A DNA stretch of 64,000 nucleotides. It comes from Aquila chrysaetos chrysaetos (taxonomy: Eukaryota > Chordata > Aves > Accipitriformes > Accipitridae). Below are positions 1 to 13,140 of this stretch, piece by piece (within the stretch, counting starts at the first letter, position 1; every line of letters starts with the position of its first letter). The translations under genes were made by a program, and so were the position numbers. Location: the NCBI RefSeq assembly GCF_900496995.4, contig NC_044009.1:34805505-34869504 (forward strand). The letters are read 5' to 3'. The notes below the pieces were generated by a model. The model had not been told where the DNA came from. It ran no database searches and worked only from the letters and a program-made list of their open reading frames with translations.

Positions 1-2150
1 TTGTTAAGATCTTTAAAATAAAGCCAAGTAATGTGAATTGGAGCAGTTAACAGATGGATGAATTACTTGTGATATAAGTGATAACCAAGTCAAAGCAAGG
101 TGAGAAAAGGACTTGACATTGCAAAGAACAGCGGATATTTGCAGGGCTAGTAAAGACTGCTTCCCAAATAAAAGTGTTAGCTAGTGGTGAAAGAACTGGA
201 GTGTATCTAATTAAAAATGCATACCAAAGCATAAAGAGAGAATACAAGGGTAAACAAATGGCAGAGACCAGACTTGTTTTCAATAGATGTAATATCAATC
301 ACAACATGGTGAAAAGGTCTCACACAAGAGGTTCAGTGTCCTGTATACAATGAAAGCAGCCATTTTGCAGAAAATAGATTGCTTTCAACTCAACTTGTAA
401 AGATACGCTAAAGAAAAGCTATCCATGACTATACTGCTGGAGGACATAACGATGGTGACAACAGCGAAAGTAATTATAATGACTTACTAAAGGGATGGTA
501 GGGATGATACTATTCTATAAAAACAGATTTTCTGCTCAGCCAGAACTTTTTTCTTTGAAATTACTTCACCAATAGGGATGCAATTTGTAAGTTTTGGAAG
601 TTCTCTGATGACACAAAAGTAATGAAGAATTGCTACATAGCTTCATTCCACAGTGCTCTCCATAACAAATTAAATCTGTAGAGATTACATTAATAAGCAC
701 AGTAATATAGCAGAGAATAAGGTATTTGCAGTCTTGGTGCCTCTACAGAACAAGGTTCTCTTCATTATTTGTGATTTACAATGTTACTTAGGAAGTGAAA
801 GAACATGTACTTTCTATTTAAATAGAAACTGGAGCTAAATACAAAATAATGTATCTAACTTGAAATTTGTGACTTCCACATAGCCTTCCTCTTCAGAGTT
901 ATGCAAGCTATTGATCAGATGATGTTGACTCTTCTCTTGAGGATGGTTTCAGTTCTTGTAGTCCACCAAGATACACCCCATGGCATTTTTCCCCTTCATT
1001 GCCCTGACTCTTTCTTCCATGTCCTTCTTAGTACAATTCTCTGCTATGATTGTAAACATTAAAGCATGCAGGATCCTTATTGTGTTTGGAAATTTTCTGA
1101 GATAATACAAATTATAAACAGCTAGCTAAATGAACTTACATATTTCTCCTTCTAGGTTGGTTTAGAAAATAGCTATTATATTAATTAAACATATAAATCA
1201 TACTTCAGTCAGTTCAGCTTTTTATAATATGTAATAATACCAGTCTAGCACTGGTAGAAGGAAAAGGAAAATAAAATATGGCATAATCATTTCTTGACTA
1301 TGCACAATTTGTACAGTTGTGATCATGTCTTGTTCTTTGTGTTGATCACAGTAAAAATACTAGAAGCATGTAGAAAAGGTTTGTTTCATTCTTGTAGTAC
1401 CTGAATTGTCAGAAATATGATTTTGGGGGATTTTATTCTACTGAATGGGCAAGCTTCTTACAAACATTGATAGAAATATAATTTGGCTAGGCAGAGTACT
1501 TGCAATTGGCAATAAACTATTCAGGTAAGGCAAGATCCTTATTTTAGTTATATTGGCTCTGTGCCATAAATAAATACAGTAGCAATTTATCTCATCTCAC
1601 TAGCTATCTTGATTCAGTTGATTAAGGGTATAAACTGACTTTAATTATATGTTGTAACAGTTGGTATTTGGAGACCTAAATATTTGGATCCATGTGGTGG
1701 CAGTTTGAATCTCCATTGTAGAAATGATCTGAAGAAACTCTTAATACTGCCCAGATTTCTAATTTCAGACTTTTTTTTTTTTTAATTTATGTTTCTCCAG
1801 ATTTTTTTTCTTCATTTAGGGAGTCCTGATTCTTTTATCTTGAACTACTAAACACTTTTTTTTTCTATCTTATTCCATGTCCAGGGTTCAGTCCAAGCAC
1901 CAGTTGAACCTAAGCATTTCCTCTGCAAAGGTAGGATGTGGAAAATATGATCCATTTCAGATATTTTTTGCTAAGAAAATCAAACATATTTTTATCTCTT
2001 GCAGAGAAGGTAGGTGCAAATGTTACACTTGCACATACTATTTTTTATAAATATATTGGCATATTTGTATTTTGAGTTTCTGAGAACTGATGAGGCAACT
2101 TTCAGGTACTTAAGACATCATTGATCCATTCTGTGAATAGTTTATGTTAA

Positions 2151-2215
2151 TTTTAAATTTAATTTAATTTAATTAGTTTTAATCAAATTTAAAGTTTATT
2201 TTATTATTTTATTTC
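2151..2215. repeat. AT-rich (TTTAA)n-like low-complexity tract
   Basis: Repeated AATTTAATTTAATTTAATTAG-like units grade into TTTATTTTATTATTTTATTT. This is simple AT-rich sequence with no other signal. Confidence 0.6.
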
Positions 2216-5200
2216 AGATTTAGTTATCTGCTAAAAAGAGTAAATAGGACTCCCTTGTTTATTCTTGCTGTTAAAGTGTTAGTCGTCACAGCACTGCCTA
2301 AGTGATTATATTTTGTTTCACTGATAAAAATTAGCCTAAATCCAGATAGGCAGAATATCACACAGATAAGCAGAATGTTTGAGGCAAAAGTAAATACAAA
2401 AGCTTGTTGCAGTTAAGTAAAAATATTGAAATGACATAATGAAAAATGGATATTCATTAAGTTTTTTAAATTATTATATTGCTGGTATCTAAGTTGCTGG
2501 GTTGTTAAAATGTGATGCAATACACAATCTATAATCATGGTTTGGAGCCTTTTTAAGATAATGGATTTGAATTAATATAGTAGAGAAACATCTTAACTTG
2601 TTTTGAGACCACAGATTTTTCTATCTACCTGATTAAACCAATGTAACTGGTTTAATAGCCAAGAGAACTCCATGCACAAATTTAAATGGCCAAGACAAGA
2701 CTACAGTATCTGCTACCTAGTTTTGTTAATATTCAAACTTTGTTGATAGTAGCCCAAACCTTAAAGTTCTTTTTGGCTCTTGTTTTATTTCAACGATCTA
2801 TTTATGTCAGTATATGGCAGTATTGACTTGTGAAGTCATAAAAAATTTCAGTGGACTCCTTTAGATACATCGTACATTTTGATTATACTGACATATATAA
2901 ATTTGTTTTTCTTAATTGCCTTTCACAGATAGCTTTAGAAGCAGAGTTTGAGGACTAAGAATTAGTCCACAGACACTTTTTTTCCAGTAGTCCACAGATC
3001 ACAAAGTTAACACCGGTGCTTTAAAAATGCTTTAGAGTCTTTGAGTAGTTTTCATGTATAGGCCATGAAATTACAATGTTTAAAATATCTGAAATATAGT
3101 ATGATGATTCATAGGACATGTGTGCAATAGGGAATTTTGGGTGGAATAAATGCAATTGTTAGTCTCAAGGATCCTTTTCTTACAGTAATTATACTCCCTA
3201 GAAACTACCTCCTGGCATCAGAGCCTTATAAGAGTATTTTTGTGTAATTTCAGAGCTTGGGTTTTTTTACTAGTGTTTGTATACTTAAAATTCCCACTGC
3301 GTTGGCCTTTCTGTAGTACCCTTCTCAGGATTTGTTGAACAAGCTAATATAATTATTTGCTCCTTTCAGCTTAGTTTTATGCTCAGTATTGGGAAGAAGT
3401 TTCCCTTCTCCACAAAACTTGAATATAGAAATTAATTAAATGACATATTTCCAAGTTACCTGAAAAATAAGTTAAAGCAAGAGTGATAATTTCATCTAGC
3501 TAACAATTACCTTTTGTATTCAACATCCTTCACTTGCTGTTTTCAGCAACTGTGAATAGCCTCTAAAAAATCATCAATCCTTTGTTGCATATTTCTTTAT
3601 GAGCACAGATGCTTACAACTTCTATTGAGTGACTGTAAATAACATCATTTTTAATTAGAAATGCGCTGATTTAAAACTGCCTGCTCATCTTAGCTCCATC
3701 TTTCAGGTAACTGGAGCTGCTAATTACTTTCAAAAACCTAGGTCAAATGGTCACTATCTGAATTCATTAACCACTCAGCAAAATATGTCTCTCTCTAAAA
3801 AAAAACAGGAAAACTTTACAAATATTTTTAAAGGTCAAATTTTGTGCTCTACTTTATCCATTGACTTGGTTCTTGGTAATAGATCTAGGATTTTGTAATG
3901 GTAGTAATACACAAATAGTTAATATTCTTTAAATAAGTGGTAGGTAAAATAGCTCTGTTCTTTTGTAATGGAAGACAACAAAATGTATTCTTGATGTTAT
4001 ACATAAGCAGTAACCTTAAGGATATCCATCCCACTGAAGAACGTTCAGAACCAGTTCATTCAGATTTTCTCTAGGCACTCTTTTATGTTGTTGTTTCTCA
4101 AGTGAGTAAGAGAAAAATAATCCCCAGTAGCAATCATCACATGTAGACTACTAAATAATCTGTTCAAATAATCATCAAAATTGGGTATAGAGCCCAGGTC
4201 TTTTAAACCATGACTTCTGACCCTCTACATGGACATAATTTTTAAATAAATGTTTTCTAGTTTTAATTTTTGAGAAAACAATTTGAAGCTGTTGTAACTT
4301 TTTAACTTGCTGACAGCGTGCATGTTGTTCAATCTAGATCTGTACTTCTGTGTGACTGATACTCTTATACACACAAATACTTAAGTAACAAAGAATTTTG
4401 TAAATGCAAACCACCCTTACTGTCTTGAAGGGTAAGAATAGGCTGCCCGCTGTGTGAAAAGTAATCATGCTTCTAATTATTTGAAAATACCTTTGATAGT
4501 GCAGTTAGTTTTCAAACAGCCATTAGACTTAAATGGTGAGCTATTTACAATATTAATGTGGTGTAGGCCTTCTAATTTTATGGTACTTCTTTCAGCTCTT
4601 TTTAATTTCCTGAGTGTTTGTTAAATTTTCTTCACTGCTTACCAGTAAAATTCTAGCTAGTTTTGATACTTCCCTTGTAATTTAAAATTGGCTTCAGATA
4701 TACTTTACTGATGTGGATTATATTCATGTCATGAATGAAGCAGAGTAATGTTTTTCTTACTCTACTTATGTGTTGTTATAATTACATGCTGTTATAATGT
4801 AGGTAAGTTTTGTTCCTTGTTGCTTCTATCATTATGTTTTACTATACAAATAGAAAAAAACCCTTAAATAATATCAAGCCTTTCTTATGACAGAGAAAGC
4901 AGCTATCCCTTATATATTTTGAATGAAGTGGTATTTTTAAGGAGGAAGAATCCACTCTGCCTAAATTTGGGCATACAGATCTATTGCCTCTTGAGGTCTT
5001 TGTCATTTTGCCAGTTGAATAAGCAGGGTGCTTTTTCTGTAGAAGCAGCTAAATATATGCTAAATATATGCTGTTTCATAAAGCTTACTAAAGAACGATG
5101 GTTTTATTTTATTTTACATTGACTGATGCCAGTAGGAGGGGAAGGCATGTATTATTATGTAGTATTGCACACAAATTTATTTCATGTTTGCATGGAGAAT

Positions 5201-7476
5201 ATATTTATATTTCTTTAGAAAAAATGGTTAAGATAGATCTTCAAACACAAGGAAATACTGTGAATAATGCTGTCTTTCCCTTTTTAAGAGTTACAAATGT
5301 ATTCTATATGACTCAAGCCATCCTGGCATAAACTGTTCTACAATGCCCAAGGAATAAGACCAATATCTAGTCTTATTGGTCTATATTTGGTCAATACTGG
5401 TCTTTAAAGCTCAGAAATTCCAGAGTGGCATTATCAGCCTAGTTGGCAGTCCTCTTATTTTAGACCACAACTGCCACTACCTTTAAGAACAGCATATAGT
5501 AAAGGTCCTGGCTACAAATGGTCATCAGAATTCTATGGTATTTTCTATAATAGCTGACTGCTAAATTCTCCTTTAGTTAATTCTTCATCTAATTCATGAT
5601 ATTGCAGTCAATGGGAATGCTAGTATCAATTAACAGCAGGAAGATCTTTTTGGGTACATTTTCCTTTTCCTACATGAAGCTATTGCAGATAATGACAAAG
5701 GAACAGGTATGCCTCAGTATAGACAAAACCATTCCTCTATAGTGCAGTATGTACAAAAATGAAGTGATGAACTTTATCTTTGATTTGGATGAAAAAAAGT
5801 TAGCTCACAAGATCATTAGTATTTATTACCATTGATATTAAATATATTAAATATCTATGCTAGCTGCATGCATTTGTTCTGCAAATGTTGGTGGAAAATA
5901 AGGCCATGCATATTCCTACAACAAAGCTGTTCATTGTATAATTTAGTTTTCAGCTGAGTCTGAACTTACTGCAGGTGAAAATAAGATGATCCAGATCTGT
6001 CAGCACTGATATACATGTAGGTGGTTCCATTATTATAATTTGTGAAATGCTCGCAAGCTGTCTTTGTAAGGGTGCTTATATAGAGTAATGTATTAAAAAG
6101 AAGCAAGATGTTCTACCTTATGATGGCATTGCAGTTGTGCAGTTTGTGTAAAGTGATCAAATGTTTCTAAAATACACATGAAAAGTTTTTGAAGAGGAAA
6201 ATTGAGCATTCTTGTTGTATGATTTTGTGTATAAGGTAATACTACATACTTTAAGAAGAATTTCCTGCTTTTTATGTGACAGATATGTTTCAATCAAAGG
6301 GAACTGGTACGTATTTATAAACCAGATGCTCTTTTCATGAGCTGTGAGTTACTATAAGAATAACACTGCTGTTCTTCTATTAGTTAGCAACTGGTATTAG
6401 TTGCAGAACCGTCCCTCTTTCTTGAATAAAGAATTGTTGCGTTAATACCAACAGAATTTCTGTACTTTTTTCACTGTTTTGAGAGTACCACTCTGCTTTT
6501 TTCAATCTTTTCTTAAATTGTACTTCCAGCTGTTGTTTAAATTTGCAGTGATAAGCACGTGTAGTATGTGTAATAGGTGTTGGAACCAGTCTGCGACTCT
6601 GATTAAAATAAATGATTGAAAAAAATAAAATACCTTATTTCAAATATCTACTTTTGATAAACTTACTAAAAAAAATAGTTTTTAACTATAATATGATAAT
6701 AGAACTGGATATAATCCAGTACTTTATAAGCTGACTTTCAGTCCTCTCCCCTCCTCCCCACCATGTTCAGAATAGTAGCAAAACAATGCTTATATTAAGA
6801 GGTTTTATTAAGAGTGGCTGATATATTTAGAAAAGAACAGATAAGGTTTTGGACACATGATCTTTTCATAGAGTCATTCTGCTTCATTTACTTCCAGCAA
6901 AGCAAAAAGATAAAAATTATTTCTGAAATGACACTGATTTAAGCTTGCACTCTTTTAACTGTATGGATATGCCATTTCAGAGGTCTGCTTGGGATGTTTG
7001 GTCCACATATGTATCCATATTTGAGCTTGAATAATGAAAATGGCCAGCTCCATGATCCAATAAATTCTTTATGAAAAGAGAATTACTTCTAGTCACCTAA
7101 AATGAGCTAATCCTGCGAATGCTTAACCATATTTCCTACTTTAGTCACATGATTATGGACACCTTTGGATGAATAGAGCATTCTTAATCTGTAAAAAATT
7201 GCTCGATGGGCACCTATACAAGCAGGGTATTCCTCATTACGTGAAATTAAGGGTAAAGTATATTTTATCTATCCCTGAAAACAAAATTCCTGCACTGACG
7301 TGTAGTTGACTATGTAAAAAATAAAGTATTGAAAAATAGCTTCCAATTGTGTAGCCCTTTTTATCTACCTGAATTGTGAATATTGGAACCATCAAATTTT
7401 CATATAAATAGCAGCTCTGCTTTTCTCCTCTTAAGTTCTGGCCAGTGTGCCATTTTTGAAATATTCAAACAAAGAA

Positions 7477-7656
7477 ACCACAAACCGCTAGTCACACCAC
7501 AATACCAGCTTGTGTTTACATTTTCAGCTCTCCAGATCATGATCCTATTGAGTGCACATAGAGCGAGTGCGTGTGCACGCGCCCATCCACCATCAGGAGG
7601 AACGAAACTGTAAACACAAGCTGGTATTTTGGTGGGGGCACACTAATATGGCGGTT
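7477..7656. repeat. Inverted repeat with about 45-bp imperfect arms, MITE-like
   Basis: The left inner arm at about 7495-7520 (AATACCAGCTTGTGTTTACA core) is matched in reverse complement by 7610-7636 (TGTAAACACAAGCTGGTATT), with about one mismatch over some 26 bases. The outer parts continue less perfectly: CAAACCGC on the left against GCGGTTGG on the right. The spacer is about 90 bases and includes a CpG-containing patch, GTGCGTGTGCACGCGCCC. This structure fits a short non-autonomous DNA transposon or a long hairpin. I see no transposase and cannot assign a family. Confidence 0.6.
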
Positions 7657-10600
7657 GGTGGGGTCAGAAGGTGGAGGGTGAATTATGGATCCAGAATTTC
7701 CTTTTATTTTTCTCTTTAAGTCAGGCTGCTTGCACAGTAACTGCTTTTCAAACTGAAATGTTTAGTTGTTTTAAAAGAGTAGGGCCTAGTTTCATTAATT
7801 TTAAACTATGTATTCAGACTTGAAAGAAGATGGATGAAATCACTAATATTTGACATACTTAAACTAGACAATGAATTATAAACTATATTACAGGGAGTTC
7901 TGCTTGCAGGAGTGGAGGGTGGGCAACAATGATGTCACAGTTTTTACCATTTATGGAATTCTTTGCTGAACTACCTAGCAAATCATCTTTCTTAATATTA
8001 AACTAAACACTAAAGAAATTGTTAAAAATAATATGGTGAGAGAAAAGTGACTATCTTTAAATTTGGAGAATCTAAGATATATATTTGAATATAAACTCTT
8101 AAGGTATAGAGCACTTGATGGGTAGACTGAAGAGATGAAATATATTTAATTAGAAGTCTCTAAGAACTTCTTTATGTTATCTATCGCTTAATTTAAATAT
8201 GCTTGCAAGTCTCTATTCTTTTTTTTATCAGCTAAATAGTATTATTTAACTAAAGCTAGAGTGCCTGAACAAAGCTTTTATCTGGAGAAGACTTGGTTTT
8301 GCTGCTTACGGGTTAGCTGTTGCCATTAATCTTTATGGAATTTTCATATTTGCGACTATCTAAAGTTGATAAGTCTTCCTTACTGGCCATTTGTAGCCAT
8401 TTTATCCTGTCTTTTCCAAGAAGAAGAATAGAGGAGTATGGCTGAAAGGAGAGGTATATTGCTATTTTGAGAGAACAGAACACTGGAATGCGTGATCAAG
8501 CCATGGCTTTAAGGAACAGTACAGAGGCATGAACAAAAGGGAGGCTGTTGTCTTCAGAAGGAAAATAGTCTCCCTCTAAAATCTAACTAGTCTGATAACT
8601 TCTCCTAGGGTGAGAGCAGCATGTCCTAATTTTCGGTCCTGCTATCATATTAGCAGTATGTTGTGTTAACAACAGCATTTCTGAGCTCACTCCTTTAAAT
8701 GCTATATGTTGTTCTTAGTTCCATAGTAGACATTTTAAAGCACTGTGAAATAAATCAGATTATAGATACTAAAATAGCTGCTTTATAAATTATTTTAAAA
8801 GTAAATAACTTTAATAGTAAAAATGCAGACATAATCTTTTTTTCTTAAAAACTGCAAATGCATTTTATTATTTGCAAGTTTGATTACTCTAGCACACAAT
8901 GCCTGTATTTATCTGATCCTTTTTAAAAAATTTTTATATGTTAGAGGGAGCACAAGACTGAAAAAAACCCCACCCTATAGGCTTTGTTATGAACTGTCTA
9001 CACTTTATGGAAATTATATAACTTCTTAGTACATGTCTGGTTAAATAGAGTGAAGAAGGCTGTTGACCTGCACTTAAAGGACTTGTGAAATTTAATATGC
9101 ATATATTTTGAGCATTTGGAATTACTAACTGGAAGAGACAGATAATTGCTTATCCTTATAATTATTGTGATCCTTTTGGAACAATAATATTCAGAAGACT
9201 GTAATTCAGCCTCAAAATCTGAAAAGCCACCACAAAGCTTTAAAAAATCAAGATCAGGCTGCTTAATGTAATTAAGTAAGTCTGAAACCAAGATATTTTC
9301 ATCTGCACCTTTAGGTAGTTCATAAAATACCAGAGAGAGATTAGAGAAAGCACCAAAAAGGGATACAATTTCCTTCTTACGGCTGTCACATTTGTCCTAT
9401 TAAATCACTGATATTTTTTACAGGTAAGCTATTTGTGTGAAAAATCATGTTTTGGTTTGATTTAATGGAAGCTGAGATTCTCAGTGTAATCCATCACACA
9501 ATATTGGGATATTCTCAGTAAAATCATGAGAGTTAGCAAACTGCTGAAAGCTTAGTGAACTAAAGCTGTAGTAGAATGAGTTGGTAGTTGGTGGGAGGTC
9601 CCATCTCACACTCTCATCTAAATATATGGTTGATAATGTTTTGTTCTAGCAAGTTTCTTGTCTGTCATTTTTTTTGAAATTTAGATCCCCTTTCTTTCAT
9701 GCTGGTAGGCAACAAGATGTGCCCCATTTTAGAGGTGACTTCCCTCCACCTAGACTTGCTACTTATTTCTGTGGACCTTTCATCTCACTCTGATCTCTCT
9801 ATTCATGGCCAAGGAACCCATCCAACAGCAAGAAAGAACTAACCTTTCAAAGACTTCCCTAGCCTTAAGATAAAAAGTTTCTTCTCTGGTAGGGCAGAGT
9901 AATAGAGATCCACCAGGCAACCCATCAGTACTGCAAAGAGACATAGTTGTAAGAGATCTGCTCAGTGTTTTTCCCAGACCTTAAGAGAAAACTAGTTAGC
10001 AAGAAGTGCTGAATGCGAATCTTGCTAATGTTTCTCCCATATGCATGTTTTTTACTAGTAACTTTTTTACTACATTTTACTCTAAAATGTTGTGTTTCTT
10101 TGAAATCTTGTCTATCCAATTCATTATCTTCTTCTGATTTATGGCTTCATAAATTTTTCTTACAGAATTCTTACAGAATTGTTATGGTGTCATACGAATG
10201 AACATTAGACTAACCAGTAAAAATAGTATAGCCGCAGTGGTTACTATAGCTATATAGCTATTAGTAATATAAAGCTACAGCCCTGTTTTTTGATATAAAT
10301 TCCTTCTTTAATACAGAGCAGAAAAAAATAAAATCAGGAAGATTGTATTTCTGAATGCCACAGCTGAGGGAATTGGCAGAGATCAGTCACTCTTTAATTC
10401 CAGTTTAAAATGCGCCAAAGATTAAAAAAACTAATACTAAACTAATAAGAAGAAATTTCCTAGAGCTGGTATGCAGTTGAATGATTGGCGTGAATAGGAA
10501 CTACGTAGCCAAATCCCTCCTGTATACACTTTTGCCTTCTGCCAACACGCTGCTATTGCAATTTCACTTAATTTATTAATAGAAATAATTATTAGCATAA

Positions 10601-13123
10601 TTTTTAGCTGTCAAACTGTGGATTGTCTTTCATATTTACTATGTATATATTGCATATGTTTTAATGCAGTACATAGAAGAAAACTTCTGAAGTTATATCT
10701 CTTTACATAATTTCAGATTTTATATTCAAATTTAGAAGTAGTACTGAAAATATTCACCAAGTATATAAATAGTATATAGTAAATAGTTTCATAATGTATA
10801 AACTGATTTTGACAACATAGCACCCAATAGAGGATTACTTTCAAAATTATTTAACTGGAAAATTTCTTCTGCAAGAGCTATTCTTTTAAAAGGCTTTTAC
10901 TGACATTTCAAAGTATTGTGATATATATTTCCATATAGTAAAGAGTAAAACATTTTTAAAAATGCATTTCATTACATTTACAATTAAATGTTTTTAAAAT
11001 ATTCTTTGAAGGGTCAGATTAAATCTTGCATAGCTAAAACTCAGGTCAGCATCAAGTATAATCAACTGGTGGACTCACATGTGATATGCCAAATGGCTGA
11101 AAACACATTAGATGAAGTAAGTTACTATTACTATTACTATCACTGTAATTGATGTGCCTGTTGGTTTTTTTCTTGGGGGAGGAGTATGGAATGACTTGCC
11201 TTATGTTTGTTTTGAGGAAGTTCCTTCAGAATTAGATCTTATTTACAGTAAATCCAAGGCTGTGGTTCCACTGAAGCTGAAGCCAATCTAAATGTTGATT
11301 GCTGCAAACCCTACTTTTGGCCATATGTTACCACTGCTTTCCCTTGAGCTCTCTTTGCTGTGCTCTTCTCCAGCATTTTCACTGGCACCTTCATTCATCT
11401 GACTTTAAACTGAATCTCTTGTAGCTCAATGGCCTGCTACTAACCCAGAGAAGTATACTTTATAAGATTGGTTTTCTGTCTCTTTGGCTTCACTGTGGGG
11501 TCAGATCAATACCTATGCCAGGGAGGCATGCAACCAGGTTCAGGAACAAAAAAGCAGCAGGAGAATCTCTTTTGATAGGGGCTTGCGTTTAGACCAGCCT
11601 AGATGTATTGTCAGGCTGCACCCTGAATAATATTCTGCCATGGAACAACTCACCTCTGTGGGAAGGCGGCGGGGGGGACAGCATCATCCAAACACTACTG
11701 CTGATGCAAGGAGTAGGCAGAAACACTTGGCAGAAAGCACACTAGCAGCTCTGATGTAGAGCAGCTCAAAGTGTCATGAAACTACAGCTTTAACTAATGA
11801 AATTGGATAGTTGGCTATGTGTTGCTTAGGAATTGTCAGAATATGTTAGCTTTTAATTTAAAACAATGTCATGTTTTGTTTATATTGAAACAGAAATAGT
11901 GTAGTAATGGGTTAAATGTGTTGTTTTAGGATGGCACATTGGAACAGTTTGAAATTAGTCTTGTAACATTCAGTTATTAAATTATTGTTCAATAATTGTT
12001 GTATAATTATTATAATTAATGTTTTGTAAATATTTAAGAATGGGAATCTGAACCTGATTTCTTTTACATCCATGGAAGTTCTGTTTCTCAGTGCAGGATT
12101 AGACATACTCTCAAATTCCCTAAAACTCATGAGTGACAGCATCTTGCTACAAAACTGGTCACTCAGCTGTGTGTTATAGCAGTAGACCCCAGCAGATTTT
12201 AAACATTTAGATCTGTCTGCTGTCAAGTCTTTCTTCTTATGTAAGAATGTCCTGTTATTGCATTAATTGTTCCAGGACTACCAGTACTTCTAAAGTGATA
12301 CACAGGGCCTTTTAAAAATATAATAAATAAAGACTTATTTCCAAAGTATTTACAAAAAGAAACTCAGTAGCTTAAATTGTGTTATATTAGATGTGCAGTA
12401 TTACATAATTTTAATTATCTTGAAGCTTTGTATCTAAATAGTATTAATGAGGTTAATATCCATAAGAAGACAGATTTAGAATCTCATTGCTAAAACTGGT
12501 CAAATAATTCATAATGAATTATTCACCTTGTTTTTTTCATGAACTCTTGGTGAACAGATTGTGATTTTCTCAGAAGGATTAATTATTCAAAGTTATTCAC
12601 CAAAAAACTTAATAATTCTTGGGCTCAGAGCAATACTTGGTGAGCAATATATTGTGAACATCTGACCAGCCCCAGTATTGCAGATCATACAAAAGTGGAT
12701 TTTTTTCCCATTGTGACCTTTCCCGATCAGTTCAGGACTCCCTGAGATGAAATGTTTGTAAGAATTTTTTTCTCATACTGTCTGGGGAACTGTCCCTTTA
12801 AATCTGACAGAGACATACAGTAGCAGTCCTAAAACTAATATAATATTGTCTCTGCCTTTCAGTTACTAAATATTGTACGCTGTATTATGCCTTTACCTAG
12901 TTTTCCATTTCTTACTCTTCAAGAGATGATTCATTGTCAGTTACATATGGATGGTGTGGGTTTATATATTGAATTACACATTCAAAATTTTCTTAGAATT
13001 ATTGCTGAAAATGTTCTGTGTAAGTCAATAATATTTTAAATTGCTTATCTAAACCAAATTAATTAATTTTAATATGTTTTAATACTATCTAATTTGTGTA
13101 TTATTCAGAACAAGACTTTTTTT

Positions 13124-13140
13124 GTAGTAGTAGTAGTAGT
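13124..13140 (+). repeat. (TAG)n microsatellite
   Basis: About five and a half perfect copies of the GTA trinucleotide follow a short T run. Confidence 0.85.

Noticed and set aside
5346..5385. Palindrome GACCAATA - 8 bases - TATTGGTC
   Set aside because: Only eight base pairs in AT-rich DNA with no further context; likely chance.
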